Positions 20,450 to 28,632 of a stretch of 35,413 nucleotides of DNA are shown here, piece after piece (within the stretch, counting starts at the first letter, position 1; each line of letters begins with the position of its first letter). Under the pieces are notes generated by a model. That model made no database searches. It had not been told where the DNA came from and saw only the letters and a program-made list of their open reading frames with translations. The DNA is from Planctomycetota bacterium (lineage in GTDB: Bacteria; Planctomycetota; SZUA-567; H5-PLA8), in NCBI GenBank assembly GCA_023150555.1, contig JAKLKQ010000067.1, positions 1-35,413 on the forward strand. The letters are read 5' to 3'. The translations under genes were made by a program, and so were the position numbers.

Positions 20450-21907
20450 TCAGTTGACGACTTCTACGGTCGCGCCGTGCGGCATCCACTCGTAGAGCCA
20501 CTCGACGTCCGCGTTGAGCATGCGCACGCAACCCTTGCTCTCGCGGCCGGGCACCGACTGCGGCAGGCCCGTGCCGTGCACGCCCAGGCCGGCGCCCTTG
20601 CCGGCATTGGACTGCGGGTCGAAGCCCATCCAGCGCGTGCCGAGGATGTTCTCGGGGTCGCCGAAGGGGATGCGCCGCCCGTTGTAGTACCAGTCGGGAT
20701 TGACCAGTTTCGTCGAGACCTTGTACGCGCCTCGCGGCGTGGCGTCGCCGGGGCCTATGCCGACGGGGAAGCGCCGGACGAAGGCCCCGCCGACCAACAG
20801 CGTGCCGGACAGGCGCTGGCGATCGACGCGCAGCACCGTCTCGCCCGGCAGGACCTTCAGCACCTGCCCGACGTTCAGGAACTTCTTGGGATCGAGCCTG
20901 TTCATTACGGCGATGTGCCCAACCGCGACGCCGTACTGCTTGGCGACCTTGTAGAACGAATCGCCGGGCGCGACCTTGTGGAACTCGGCCTTGGGCTCGC
21001 CCAGCAGGTGGTAGCGGCGCGGGTTGAGGACGATCGTTTCGGTCAGCTCCTCCAGGTGCGCCAGACACGCCTTCTCCAGCGGCAGCTCAAGCGCGTTGCT
21101 CAGCAGTGCGCGCTGGTAGAGCATCCGCGCGAACTCTTCGGTCTTGCCCTTCACTTCCGGCTTCTGCTCCGGACGATTCGCGAGGTAGTAGGCCGCAGTC
21201 GCCGAACCCCAGCCGGCTTCGGGAGCATCGGCGCAGGCCTGCAGCGTCTGCGCGGGAATCGAGTTCCACGCACCCTGCGCGTCGCACAGTGCCGTGCCCA
21301 GGGCCGCGTCGTTGGCGGCGCCCGCGGCGCCGGCCTTCGCGAACAGGGACTTCGCTTCGGCACAGCGGTTCATCGCGACCAGCGCGCGGGCTTCCAGCAG
21401 CACGCCGCACAGCTGCGCGCCGGGGCCGCCGGCGGCCAGGCGCTCGCGGTTGCCCTTGGCCCACGCAAGGGCCTCGGCGACGCGGCCGCTCTCGAGCAGT
21501 TCCAGGCCTTCGGCGGTCGGCAGCGTCCAGCGCACGATCGCGCCAGCGCCGGCCGTAGCCTTGGGCTCTGCGTAGCCGCCGTCCACAGGAGGCATCGGCA
21601 CGACGGTCTTCTTCAGTTCGGCGTCGGGTAGCTGCGCGGGCGCCTCTGTCTTGAGTTCCTGCCCGGCGAACGATGGCGGCGCAGGAGGCGCGGAGATCGA
21701 ATCGTCCGCCGCCACGGGCACCGGCTGAACGGCCTCGGGCGCGGCCTCGGCCACGTCGCTCGTGCTGGTGCTCAGCGGGGCCGGCTTCTCCTTGCCGCCG
21801 CTGGCGAAGGCGACCCAGACCAGCACCACGACGCCCAGCAGCGCGAAGCCCATCGAGAAGAGTTGCAGGCCCACGCCGTTCTTTTCGGTGTACTCGCTGT
21901 TGTGCAT
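20450..21907 (-). CDS. LysM and YkuD-domain L,D-transpeptidase
   Basis: A 485-residue envelope enzyme that likely forms 3-3 peptidoglycan cross-links or attaches proteins to peptidoglycan. After one TM segment (13-34) come a Pro/Ala/Glu-rich linker, an Ala-rich helical region that looks TPR-like (about 130-290), a LysM domain (about 292-340, with FHKVAPGDSFYKVAKQYGV) and a YkuD domain to the end. The catalytic motif is visible: His444 in GVHGTG and Cys460 in SKGCVRM. Phrases such as NPDWYYNGRRIPFGDPENI are characteristic of PVC-type YkuD proteins. GGAGG ten bases upstream supports the ATG. It is divergent from the 940-residue gene. Confidence 0.9.
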   Translation of the reverse strand: MHNSEYTEKNGVGLQLFSMGFALLGVVVLVWVAFASGGKEKPAPLSTSTSDVAEAAPEAVQPVPVAADDSISAPPAPPSFAGQELKTEAPAQLPDAELKKTVVPMPPVDGGYAEPKATAGAGAIVRWTLPTAEGLELLESGRVAEALAWAKGNRERLAAGGPGAQLCGVLLEARALVAMNRCAEAKSLFAKAGAAGAANDAALGTALCDAQGAWNSIPAQTLQACADAPEAGWGSATAAYYLANRPEQKPEVKGKTEEFARMLYQRALLSNALELPLEKACLAHLEELTETIVLNPRRYHLLGEPKAEFHKVAPGDSFYKVAKQYGVAVGHIAVMNRLDPKKFLNVGQVLKVLPGETVLRVDRQRLSGTLLVGGAFVRRFPVGIGPGDATPRGAYKVSTKLVNPDWYYNGRRIPFGDPENILGTRWMGFDPQSNAGKGAGLGVHGTGLPQSVPGRESKGCVRMLNADVEWLYEWMPHGATVEVVN

Positions 21908-21949
21908 GGTTTCTCACGCCTCCGTGCCGCGAAGAATTCTCGGAAGACC

Positions 21950-21971
21950 GCATTCCCGCAGCGGGAAATGC
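21950..21971. promoter_or_regulatory. Palindrome between divergent genes, candidate operator
   Basis: TTCCCGC-A-GCGGGAA (21953-21967) is a perfect 7-bp inverted repeat about one base. It extends outward as GCATT/AATGC if one extra A is bulged. A second palindrome, ATACCGGTAT (21976-21985), lies just beside it. Both sit upstream of the L,D-transpeptidase start in the divergent 247-bp spacer, where a repressor site would be expected. Confidence 0.4.
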
Positions 21972-22080
21972 AGTCATACCGGTATCGGCAGGCGGAATGC
22001 CGCGGCCCCAGAAAAAAATCCTAACGGAAAGGCCTGACTCTGTTGCTGGAACGCACTGTCAAATAAGCACTTCCAGCGAG

Positions 22081-22109
22081 TTGCCAGGGCCGCATCGAGG
22101 GCCTACAGT
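22081..22109 (+). promoter_or_regulatory. Candidate promoter of the 940-residue exported protein
   Basis: TTGCCA (22081-22086), a 17-nt spacer and TACAGT (22104-22109) lie 45 bp upstream of the ATG at 22155, with GGAGG between. The -35 matches five of six bases and the -10 four of six. Confidence 0.5.
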
Positions 22110-22154
22110 AGCCTAGCGCCGCACATCTAGAAGGCGGCGACTTCCGGAGGTCGC

Positions 22155-24977
22155 ATGCTTCAACGCCGTCTGGGATACGTCGCGCTGGTCCTGCTCGTCG
22201 TGGGCGTGCTGTGGCTGAGCGGCCCCAAGCCCGCGCCTCAGCAGATGGAACCGGACGACGACTTCACGCCAGTGCCGATGGGTGGCGAAGCGACGCTCTC
22301 GAACGCCGCCGCGCCGCTGACCAGCGCCGAGACGCCGCTCAAGCCGCTGCCGGCCAACGCGGTGATCCTGCAGGCCGCGCAGGCAGAAATCGTCGCACCC
22401 TTCGTCGTGAGCAACGATCCCACGGCCGCAGGCGGCAAGGCCCTGGCGCTGCCACAGGGCACCGAGACCAAGGAACACACCGGCCGCGCCAAGCTGGCGT
22501 TCGAGGTCAAGACGGAAGGCGTTTACCGGACCTGGGCGCGCGTGCGTTGGACCGACGACTGCGGCAACTCGCTGGACTGGTGCTTCGACGGCGCCGAACC
22601 GCGCACGATCGGCAACGACAAGGCCTTCGAGGCGTGGCATTGGATTGCCGGCGAACCGCGCAAACTCGCGCCCGGCCCGCACGCGCTGACCCTGATTGAA
22701 CGCGAGGACGGGGTGGCGGTAGACCAGATCCTCTTCACCACCGACGAGGCCTACGTGCCCGAAGGCGCGCTGACACCGCAGGGCGAACAGCCCGGCATCC
22801 GGCGCTTCGGCGACGAGTTCGCGCGCAGTCCCGGCCACGGCCTGGGCGCGTGGGAACCCAAGAGCGGCGCGTGGAACCTGCAGTTCAGCTTCGATCCCAA
22901 CCGCATTCCAAACCAGTACGCGCTGTCCGGAAGCGCAAGCGCACCGGACCAGCAGCCCGCCGTTGCGCTGGCCCAGGCCCCGGACTGGGACGGCGCCCGC
23001 TTCGCGTTCAGCCTCTTCCCCGAGACCGAAGGGCGCTGCGGCGCGGTGCTTGACCACCGCGGCAAGGGTTCGCTTTGCGTAACCTTCGACACCGGCAACG
23101 GGAAGGCCAAACTGCGCGTGGAAGGCGACGGGATCCAGGCCGAAACGGACCTGGGCGAGGACTTCCGCCTCAAGCAGTGGCACGCGGTGGCCATCGAACG
23201 CTGGGCCTTCGTGCTGCGCGTCTGGCTGGATCGCAAGCTCGTACTCAGCCGTTTCGACCTGCCTGCACCCGGCGGCGCGGCGGGCCTGTACGTCGGCGCG
23301 GGCCAGGCGGTCTTCGACGATGTCGCGATCGATTCGATACCCTACCAGACCGAAGGCCCCGGCGGCGCACGCATCCCGTGGAAGCTCGGGGACGACAGCC
23401 GTTGGTCGCGGCCGGGTTCCGGCGCGGCGCTGCTGGGGCGCGGCGGAACGCTGGCCGCGGGCATGGAGGGGCTCGGCGTCGAGGAACTCGTGCTGGATCC
23501 CGATCCGCAGAGCCCCGGTGCGTGCACCGTTGAAGCCGAGGGCCTCTACCCTGTGAAAGAAGCCGGCGCGACGCTCGCCTGGCGGCCGTCGAACCTTGAC
23601 GAGGCGCGGCCGTCCACCGTCCGGCTGCGCGCCGGAGAGAAGGAAGTGCGCATCAAGCGCGCGGCCGTGCGCTTCGGCGACCCGCTGCGCGACACCTACA
23701 CCGTCGGCCCGTACGACTTCAACCTGAGCTACCTCGTCGATCCCTCCGACTACCTCGACTTCACGCCGGAGGAAGAGAAGCAGATGCGCGAGTCCAAGGA
23801 CGCGGGCAAATTCCTGCGCCGCCCGCGCAACATGCCCGTCGTCGGGAACCGCGGCGGCGAACACAGCCCCTGGTATGGCGTGGGCGGACAATGGCACCCC
23901 GGGCGCGGCGTGCTGGGCGCGCGCGGGCCCGGAAAGCTGCGCCACGCGCGGGATTTCGTCGGCGACGTGGAACTGCGCGCGAAGGTGCGCCTGGTGGAAG
24001 CCAACGCAACCGCCACGCTGCGGCTCTACGATGGCGGCAAGGACAGCGAGGGCGCGCGATTGCGCATCGAAAGCGGCAAACCGGGCGAAAACGAGGGCAA
24101 CGGCCTGCTGCGCGCGGAGGCCGGCAAGTGGCACGAGGTCTGCTTCAGCGTGCGCGGATCGACCGCCACCGCGCAACTCGACGGCGGCGCGGCGAGATCC
24201 TGGAAGATCGAGCGCGGCGAAGCGGGCGGCGCGTACCTCGAGGCCGGCGCCGGCAGCGTGGAGTTCGACGACGTGGCCTTCGTGCTTCCGCGCGCGGGCC
24301 CGGAGAGCTCCTTCTTCACCTTCGAACGGCGCGAGACCGACTGGTGGCGCACGGGACAAGACGCCGAGTGGATCGACCACGGCGGAATCGCCTGCGTGAT
24401 GGCTTCGAGCTGGGTCTCGCTGGTCGCGACCAAGGGCGACGGCATGCTGTGGCTGAAGCGGCCTGTCCCGAACGACTTGATCGTAGCGTTGGAATTGGAA
24501 GAGAACAGCGAATGGTATGGCTGGGACCACCCTCATTCCCATACGCACTACCCGTACAACAACATCCGCGTCGCGCTGACGCCCGGCGGCGGCATCGAGA
24601 AGGGTTACACCCTGGTGCTGAACGCCGAGAACTTCAAGCGAACGGTGCTGTACCGCGACGGCAAGGAGGTCGCGCAGGTGCTTCAGGATGGGCGCTTCCC
24701 GATCCGCTACGTCGGCGGGCACGCGCCGATGACGCCGCGCAAGAACCGACTTGTGCTGGTCAAGCGAGGCGGCGAGATCCGCGCGGAAGTCAACGGCCAG
24801 ACGATCCTGACGTGGAGCGACCCCGAGCCGCTGTCCGTCTCACGCGTGGGTCTGGGCGGCTACCAGACGCGCGCAAACTTCACCTTCATCGAACTGCGCA
24901 GCCTCTCCGGCGCTGCAACGCCTCAGGCGCCCGCCCCCTCACCGGAACCCAAGCAGACCAGCGACGCGGGAAAGTAA
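22155..24977 (+). CDS. Large exported/anchored protein with CBM-like and LamG-like domains
   Basis: A 940-residue protein with an N-terminal hydrophobic anchor or signal (7-23). Residues about 75-200 look like a carbohydrate-binding (CBM6/35-like) fold ending in the phrase ALTLIEREDGVAVDQILFT. Three concanavalin/LamG-like stretches follow at about 283-395, 590-715 and 770-930, two closing with FDD(V)A-type strands. The region at about 515-590 is unassigned. No catalytic motif is recognised, so a role in polysaccharide or surface binding is inferred only. GGAGG five bases before ATG supports the start. The long open frame on the opposite strand here is a high-GC shadow. Confidence 0.75.
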   Translation: MLQRRLGYVALVLLVVGVLWLSGPKPAPQQMEPDDDFTPVPMGGEATLSNAAAPLTSAETPLKPLPANAVILQAAQAEIVAPFVVSNDPTAAGGKALALPQGTETKEHTGRAKLAFEVKTEGVYRTWARVRWTDDCGNSLDWCFDGAEPRTIGNDKAFEAWHWIAGEPRKLAPGPHALTLIEREDGVAVDQILFTTDEAYVPEGALTPQGEQPGIRRFGDEFARSPGHGLGAWEPKSGAWNLQFSFDPNRIPNQYALSGSASAPDQQPAVALAQAPDWDGARFAFSLFPETEGRCGAVLDHRGKGSLCVTFDTGNGKAKLRVEGDGIQAETDLGEDFRLKQWHAVAIERWAFVLRVWLDRKLVLSRFDLPAPGGAAGLYVGAGQAVFDDVAIDSIPYQTEGPGGARIPWKLGDDSRWSRPGSGAALLGRGGTLAAGMEGLGVEELVLDPDPQSPGACTVEAEGLYPVKEAGATLAWRPSNLDEARPSTVRLRAGEKEVRIKRAAVRFGDPLRDTYTVGPYDFNLSYLVDPSDYLDFTPEEEKQMRESKDAGKFLRRPRNMPVVGNRGGEHSPWYGVGGQWHPGRGVLGARGPGKLRHARDFVGDVELRAKVRLVEANATATLRLYDGGKDSEGARLRIESGKPGENEGNGLLRAEAGKWHEVCFSVRGSTATAQLDGGAARSWKIERGEAGGAYLEAGAGSVEFDDVAFVLPRAGPESSFFTFERRETDWWRTGQDAEWIDHGGIACVMASSWVSLVATKGDGMLWLKRPVPNDLIVALELEENSEWYGWDHPHSHTHYPYNNIRVALTPGGGIEKGYTLVLNAENFKRTVLYRDGKEVAQVLQDGRFPIRYVGGHAPMTPRKNRLVLVKRGGEIRAEVNGQTILTWSDPEPLSVSRVGLGGYQTRANFTFIELRSLSGAATPQAPAPSPEPKQTSDAGK

Positions 24978-24980
24978 TTC

Positions 24981-25406
24981 CTAGCAGCCCTCCCCATTCA
25001 CGCGCAGTTTCGCGGCTTCGATCATGAACTTGCGCAGTTCGGGATCCTTGACACCTTCGGAGACGAGATACTCGTAGCCCTTCCCGCCCTCGCGCATCCG
25101 CCGCACCAGTTCGTCCAATATCGCGTCGAAGCGCTCGCGAACAAGCGCCACCTGCCACACCAGAGACGACTGCCGCTTTTTCATCTGCACGCCCTCGACA
25201 ACGGCCAACCCTGCACCGCCAAAAAGCGCCATGCAAAGGGTTACTTCGGGCGATCCGATCGACGGCATGCGCAGGATCATAGCGACAAAGGCAATACCCG
25301 CCGCAATCAAACCAGCGCCCAGCAACAGCATGCTCAGCCATTTGCTGTTGACCTTGCGGTGCAACAGGTCGTCAAGCGCCTTGTCGAATGTGACTCTATC
25401 AAACAT
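24981..25406 (-). CDS. Small two-TM membrane protein of unknown function
   Basis: The 141-residue protein has a short cytoplasmic N-terminus, two hydrophobic segments (about 24-43 and 54-73) and a charged helical C-terminal half with a LVWQVALVRERFDAILDELV heptad-like run. I do not know the family. Its stop lies 3 bp from the stop of the convergent 940-residue gene, with no terminator between. The start at 25406 lies about 60 bp from the tRNA promoter on the other strand. Confidence 0.65.
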   Translation of the reverse strand: MFDRVTFDKALDDLLHRKVNSKWLSMLLLGAGLIAAGIAFVAMILRMPSIGSPEVTLCMALFGGAGLAVVEGVQMKKRQSSLVWQVALVRERFDAILDELVRRMREGGKGYEYLVSEGVKDPELRKFMIEAAKLRVNGEGC

Positions 25407-25465
25407 GGATCCCGCCGTCCCGGCCCTGGCTGCCCGCCATCGAAGGCGTCCATCCTACCCAAGCT

Positions 25466-25494
25466 TTGACGGCGTGCCGGGAAAGGAATATCAT
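25466..25494 (+). promoter_or_regulatory. Promoter of the tRNA-Arg gene
   Basis: TTGACG (25466-25471), a 17-nt spacer and TATCAT (25489-25494) form a strong sigma-70 match. The predicted start point near 25501 is about 13 bases before the tRNA, as expected for a stable-RNA promoter. Confidence 0.75.
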
Positions 25495-25513
25495 ACGGTT
25501 CTGAACGCTATGC

Positions 25514-25590
25514 GTTCCTGTAGCTCAACTGGATAGAGCAGCGGATTTCTAATCCGCAGGCTGTGGGTTCGAGTCCCACCGGGAACGCCA
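25514..25590 (+). tRNA. tRNA-Arg (anticodon TCT)
   Basis: A full cloverleaf can be drawn. The acceptor GTTCCTG (25514-25520) pairs with CGGGAAC (25580-25586) with one G-T pair. The D stem is GCTC/GAGC. The anticodon stem is GCGGA/TCCGC around the loop TTTCTAA (25546-25552), giving anticodon TCT, which reads AGA and AGG. The T stem is GTGGG/CCCAC with loop TTCGAGT. Discriminator G25587 and an encoded CCA (25588-25590) follow. The tRNA 3' end abuts an integrase gene, so it is the probable attachment site of the element to the right. Confidence 0.96.
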
Positions 25591-25601
25591 TCTCCCTCGT
25601 A

Positions 25602-25621
25602 GAGAGTCCGTGAGAGTCCGT
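25602..25621 (+). repeat. Tandem 10-bp direct repeat beside the attachment site
   Basis: GAGAGTCCGT occurs twice head to tail (25602-25611, 25612-25621), with a degraded third unit, CTGAGTCTCC, directly after. Its position between the tRNA 3' end and int fits arm-type integrase or excisionase binding sites. Confidence 0.6.
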
Positions 25622-25646
25622 CTGAGTCTCCACAAACCCGTGGAAA

Positions 25647-25670
25647 AACGCCCAGCAAAACGCCCAGCAA
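25647..25670 (+). repeat. Tandem 12-bp direct repeat beside the attachment site
   Basis: AACGCCCAGCAA is repeated exactly twice (25647-25658, 25659-25670), 15 bases before the integrase stop codon. Its sequence is unrelated to the 10-bp repeat nearby, suggesting a second class of protein-binding site in the attachment region. Confidence 0.6.
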
Positions 25671-25684
25671 AATCTACCTAAACT

Positions 25685-26929
25685 TCAGCCTGACGCTGAC
25701 GGCTTCGACACGTTGCCGGAAGCCTCGCCAAACACAGGTAACTTCGCAATCGCTTCAGAGCGCTGCTCCAGGACGGTGTGGCTATACCGCGACATGGTCA
25801 GGTTGATATCGCTGTGCCGGGCCAGGTCCTGGGCAACCTTGGGATGAACTCCGCTGGCAGCCAGCAACGTCAGGAAGGTATGACGGAGCGCGTGGAAGTC
25901 CACTACCCGGCCCTGCGCATCGGTATCTGCAATGCCGGCCGCCGCCAAGTCGGCGCGGAGCATGTCGGCGGTATCGTAATTGGGAGGTATGGCGAACGCC
26001 TTGGCAGCAGGCAGCTTCAACTTCAGGTGCTCCTCCAGAAGCGCGACGGTCTCGGCACGCAGCGGAAGCTCGGCTGCCTTCGCGTTCTTGGTAGCGCCAG
26101 CGGCCACCTGAACCAAGGGCACCTTGCCTTCCAGCCTGAAGCTACTGCGGGTCAGGCTGGCCAGTTCCGAGACCCGAAGGCCGGTCTCCACGGCGAGCCG
26201 GTAGACCAGCGCCCGCTCACGACCAGTCAAACCGTATCGTTCCGGACCTCCCAGGGCCGCCGGCAGCAACTTGTCGATCTCCTCGACGCTGAGTGCGCGC
26301 CGCTGCCGCACCGGATCCTGCGCCAGTGCCTTGGCGCCCAGACCTTCCAGGTTGGCGAAGGGATTTTCCCGGACGCGACCTGACCGCATCAGCCACTTGC
26401 CGAACGCCTTCAGTTCGCGGACGTAGTACCCGTAGGTCCTTGCGCCGACCTTCTTCTCCTTCCTCAGCTTGTTGAGAAACGTCTTTATCGCATCCCGATT
26501 GAAGTCACCCAGGCTGCGAAACCCGCAGCCTTCGAGGACGCGCTTGACCCGGTAGTGCATGGCTTCGGCATGCTTGGACGTGTTGCCACCGGACGCCAGG
26601 TCCTGTTCGTAGTCGGCCAGGTGCTGGGCAAGGGTTCTCGTGCCGGCCAAGCGAGCCTGGTCGACGATGCCCCACTTGGCCAGCAGAACAACGACCCTCT
26701 GCGGCCCGGCCAGCAGCCAGCGGCTGAGGTCGGCGTCGGGCGCTTCGCCCGAGAGCCGCAGGGCCACCAGCCGCTCGATCTTGCGGCCGGCCTCGGCGCT
26801 GGCGGCTTTGTCGGTCAGCAGCGGAAGACGGCGCAACTGCTCTGTGTGGTCGCGGAATTCGCCGTACCACTTCGCGGACAGCCGGGTCTCTCCCGTGCGG
26901 TCCTTGTAGGTGTTCTTGTAGATTCGCAT
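25685..26929 (-). CDS. int: Tyrosine-family site-specific integrase
   Basis: This 414-residue recombinase would insert and excise the element at the tRNA-Arg. It has an N-terminal SAM-like core-binding domain (about 90-185) and a C-terminal catalytic domain with the full set: Arg252 in ETGLRVSEL, a Lys near 281, His346 and Arg349 in HALRHTF, His372 in ARHSD and the nucleophile Tyr382 in MSRYSH. The phrase HSDINLTMSRY is one I associate with planctomycete integrases. The start at 26929 is chosen because AGGAA lies about seven bases upstream and the frame before it (38 codons) overlaps the excisionase gene. It is 10 bp downstream of that gene. Confidence 0.93.
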   Translation of the reverse strand: MRIYKNTYKDRTGETRLSAKWYGEFRDHTEQLRRLPLLTDKAASAEAGRKIERLVALRLSGEAPDADLSRWLLAGPQRVVVLLAKWGIVDQARLAGTRTLAQHLADYEQDLASGGNTSKHAEAMHYRVKRVLEGCGFRSLGDFNRDAIKTFLNKLRKEKKVGARTYGYYVRELKAFGKWLMRSGRVRENPFANLEGLGAKALAQDPVRQRRALSVEEIDKLLPAALGGPERYGLTGRERALVYRLAVETGLRVSELASLTRSSFRLEGKVPLVQVAAGATKNAKAAELPLRAETVALLEEHLKLKLPAAKAFAIPPNYDTADMLRADLAAAGIADTDAQGRVVDFHALRHTFLTLLAASGVHPKVAQDLARHSDINLTMSRYSHTVLEQRSEAIAKLPVFGEASGNVSKPSASG

Positions 26930-26939
26930 GGGATTGTTC

Positions 26940-27143
26940 CTAGTCGTCAGAAAAGGGTTGATAGTTCCAGCGCTCGCGCGGCGGGCAGCCGGCGCGCACC
27001 CAAGCTTCGAGTTCCTCGCGGCGCCAGCGCACGACGCGGCCACCGAGCCGCATCGGGTTCGGGATGCGGCCCTGGGAATGCAGTTTCCAAAGAGTGGATT
27101 CGGAAATGCCGATCAGTTCGGCCGCCGCCTCGGCGCCGAGCAT
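26940..27143 (-). CDS. AlpA/MerR-like helix-turn-helix excisionase
   Basis: A small DNA-binding protein of the HTH_17 (AlpA/excisionase) family, about 67 residues from the ATG at 27143. AEAAAELIGISESTLWKLHSQ is the helix-turn-helix region, followed by the wing RLGGRVVRWRREELEAW and a GCPPRERW tail common in planctomycete excisionases. The frame stays open upstream to 27467 and GTG codons at 27197 and 27212 are possible earlier starts; no good ribosome site settles it. It is immediately upstream of int and probably directs excision and regulates int. Confidence 0.8.
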   Translation of the reverse strand: MLGAEAAAELIGISESTLWKLHSQGRIPNPMRLGGRVVRWRREELEAWVRAGCPPRERWNYQPFSDD

Positions 27144-27607
27144 CAATGGCAGGTATTGGGGCGTCGGGGAAACACCTAGTTCGGCGCACTGAGGCACTTG
27201 GCTCGGCACTTCAGATCCGGCTACTCGGCTATCTGGGCCAACCGGGTCCTCGGACTTGCTCGCCTTCGCGGACCGGCGGGAATGCTCCGGCGTTTCATTG
27301 AACGGCAGGGAATGTTTGCTGGGCCCGACATTTTTAGTATGCACCGATCTCCGCTCCCGAAGATACGTCGCGACAACCGCGACGCCACGACAGCGGCCGG
27401 CCCAGGATCTAGGGGTTCGACAAGGAGACGCAAAGCCGCCGATGCCGGAGGCAGCTTCCACGCACAATTTTTGACCGGAAGAACTAGGGCTGACCGCGCT
27501 GGATTTCGGGACGGTGGGTTACATACGGTTCCAGACCGGGCTTTGGGACCGACAGGATGCACTCTTGGCAGATGCCTGTCACATGCCATCCCCGACCGAC
27601 GTAAATG
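27144..27607. other. Gap upstream of the excisionase gene
   Basis: No gene is supported here. Open frames on both strands have no homologous motif and no ribosome site. On the minus strand CATACTAAAAAT near 27340 is a possible -10 for the excisionase-integrase operon. If the excisionase starts earlier than 27143, part of this gap is its N-terminus. Confidence 0.4.
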
Positions 27608-27933
27608 CTACTCACCCCAGCCCTGGGACGTCAACTGTTTTCGCAGAGGGGGCCACGGCCTTTCGGCGGGCCTCTTTTCAGGCAAGTTTCGGGGCGAGAT
27701 CGTCTGCGGCGACGCAGCGGGGTGTCCACAGCTCTCGCAGGCCACGCATAGATCGAGGGGAAGATCGAAGCGTCTTTTCTCGGCTCCCAGACCCCGCCCC
27801 GTTTGCGGGCCGGCTTCCTGTTGATGGTTGAGCGGAATGACGACGCGATTCAGCGACCTGAAAACGGCACCTCTGCACATGCGGCAGTTGAGCCCGCTGC
27901 GGGCCTGGGATTTTGGGACCCTTTCTTGGGCAT
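27608..27933 (-). pseudogene. Probable frameshifted small zinc-ribbon protein
   Basis: An ideal ribosome site, AAGGAGG (27947-27941), lies seven bases before ATG at 27933, giving MPKKGSQNPRPAAGS, but this frame stops at 27850. The frame one step away stays open to 27608 and encodes CRMC near 27886 and CVACESC near 27745, a CxxC...CxxCxxC pattern of a zinc-ribbon type. A single missing base (or two extra) between 27933 and 27890 would join them into one protein of about 108 residues. Alternatives are a GTG start at 28006 or ATG at 27880 in the cysteine frame without any frameshift. Confidence 0.4.
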
Positions 27934-28097
27934 GACGGGGCCTCCTTATAATCTGGGGGAAATGGGTGTTTGGTCCGAAGCGCCAGGCAGGTGGCCCCGG
28001 TTCCACAACTTCGGGGGCAAACGCACCTTGTTAGAATTGGGTTCGGCTCGGATTCGGAAATGCGTCAGGCAGGGGCCTTCGCGCGTGCGCTCTCGCG

Positions 28098-28628
28098 TCA
28101 CCAAAGCCTTCCCCGCCGCGGCCTGCCGGGCCCCCTCGGTTTCATGCCGTCAATCCCGTGTAGAAAGCCGAGGGCATGCAGCGGGCTTTTGGCTGCGGCC
28201 TCGTCCAGTTGCTGCATCGCTTGCTTCTTGAAGATTCGACCACCCGGTAGGATCTTTCGGAATAGCTGCCGCTCCACCCTCCTGGCCCTGGCCTCAAGGC
28301 GGGCTTTCCGGGCCTCTTCGGCTTGGGCCGCAAGTTCGGCGGCCCGCCGCGCTCTCCGCTCGGCCCGCCACTTCTTGATCAACAGCCGCGCGTACGGACC
28401 GACCTCCCAGCCCCCCATCGCCAGGGCTCGGTGGACCCAAAGCCCATCGGGATTCTGTTCCCGGTACCTCAAATAAAAGAGTTGGCGCCGGTCCCGGCCG
28501 TGGCGGATTAACACCGTCCCCTGGTATTCCAGGACGGGCCGCAGGTTGTGCAGTTTCTGCAGGTACTCCGGTGGGATGTGGGCCGTCAGTTCCGCCCCAG
28601 TCCACTGCTGATGCGCCTCCGGCCGCAT
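28098..28628 (-). CDS. Island protein B1 of unknown function (IP/KLH/LRYR family)
   Basis: A 176-residue basic protein. The N-terminal third carries IPPEYLQKLHNL, VLEYQG and FYLRYREQ, then GLWVHRALAMGG. The middle (about 85-140) is an Arg/Ala-rich helix that could bind nucleic acid or form a coiled coil. The C-terminus is Pro/Gly/Arg-rich. I cannot name a family, although planctomycete genomes have many small proteins of this look. The start at 28628 is preferred over 28676 because it follows the A1 stop by four bases. A second, shorter relative (B2) lies at 30939-31238, also just after an A-type gene. Confidence 0.7.
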   Translation of the reverse strand: MRPEAHQQWTGAELTAHIPPEYLQKLHNLRPVLEYQGTVLIRHGRDRRQLFYLRYREQNPDGLWVHRALAMGGWEVGPYARLLIKKWRAERRARRAAELAAQAEEARKARLEARARRVERQLFRKILPGGRIFKKQAMQQLDEAAAKSPLHALGFLHGIDGMKPRGPGRPRRGRLW

Positions 28629-28632
28629 CGGC

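Noticed and set aside
22113..24722. 869-codon open frame on the minus strand
   Set aside because: It lies wholly opposite the 940-residue gene, which has a signal anchor, ribosome site and promoter. The minus frame has no recognisable motif and is the usual antisense shadow of GC-rich codons.
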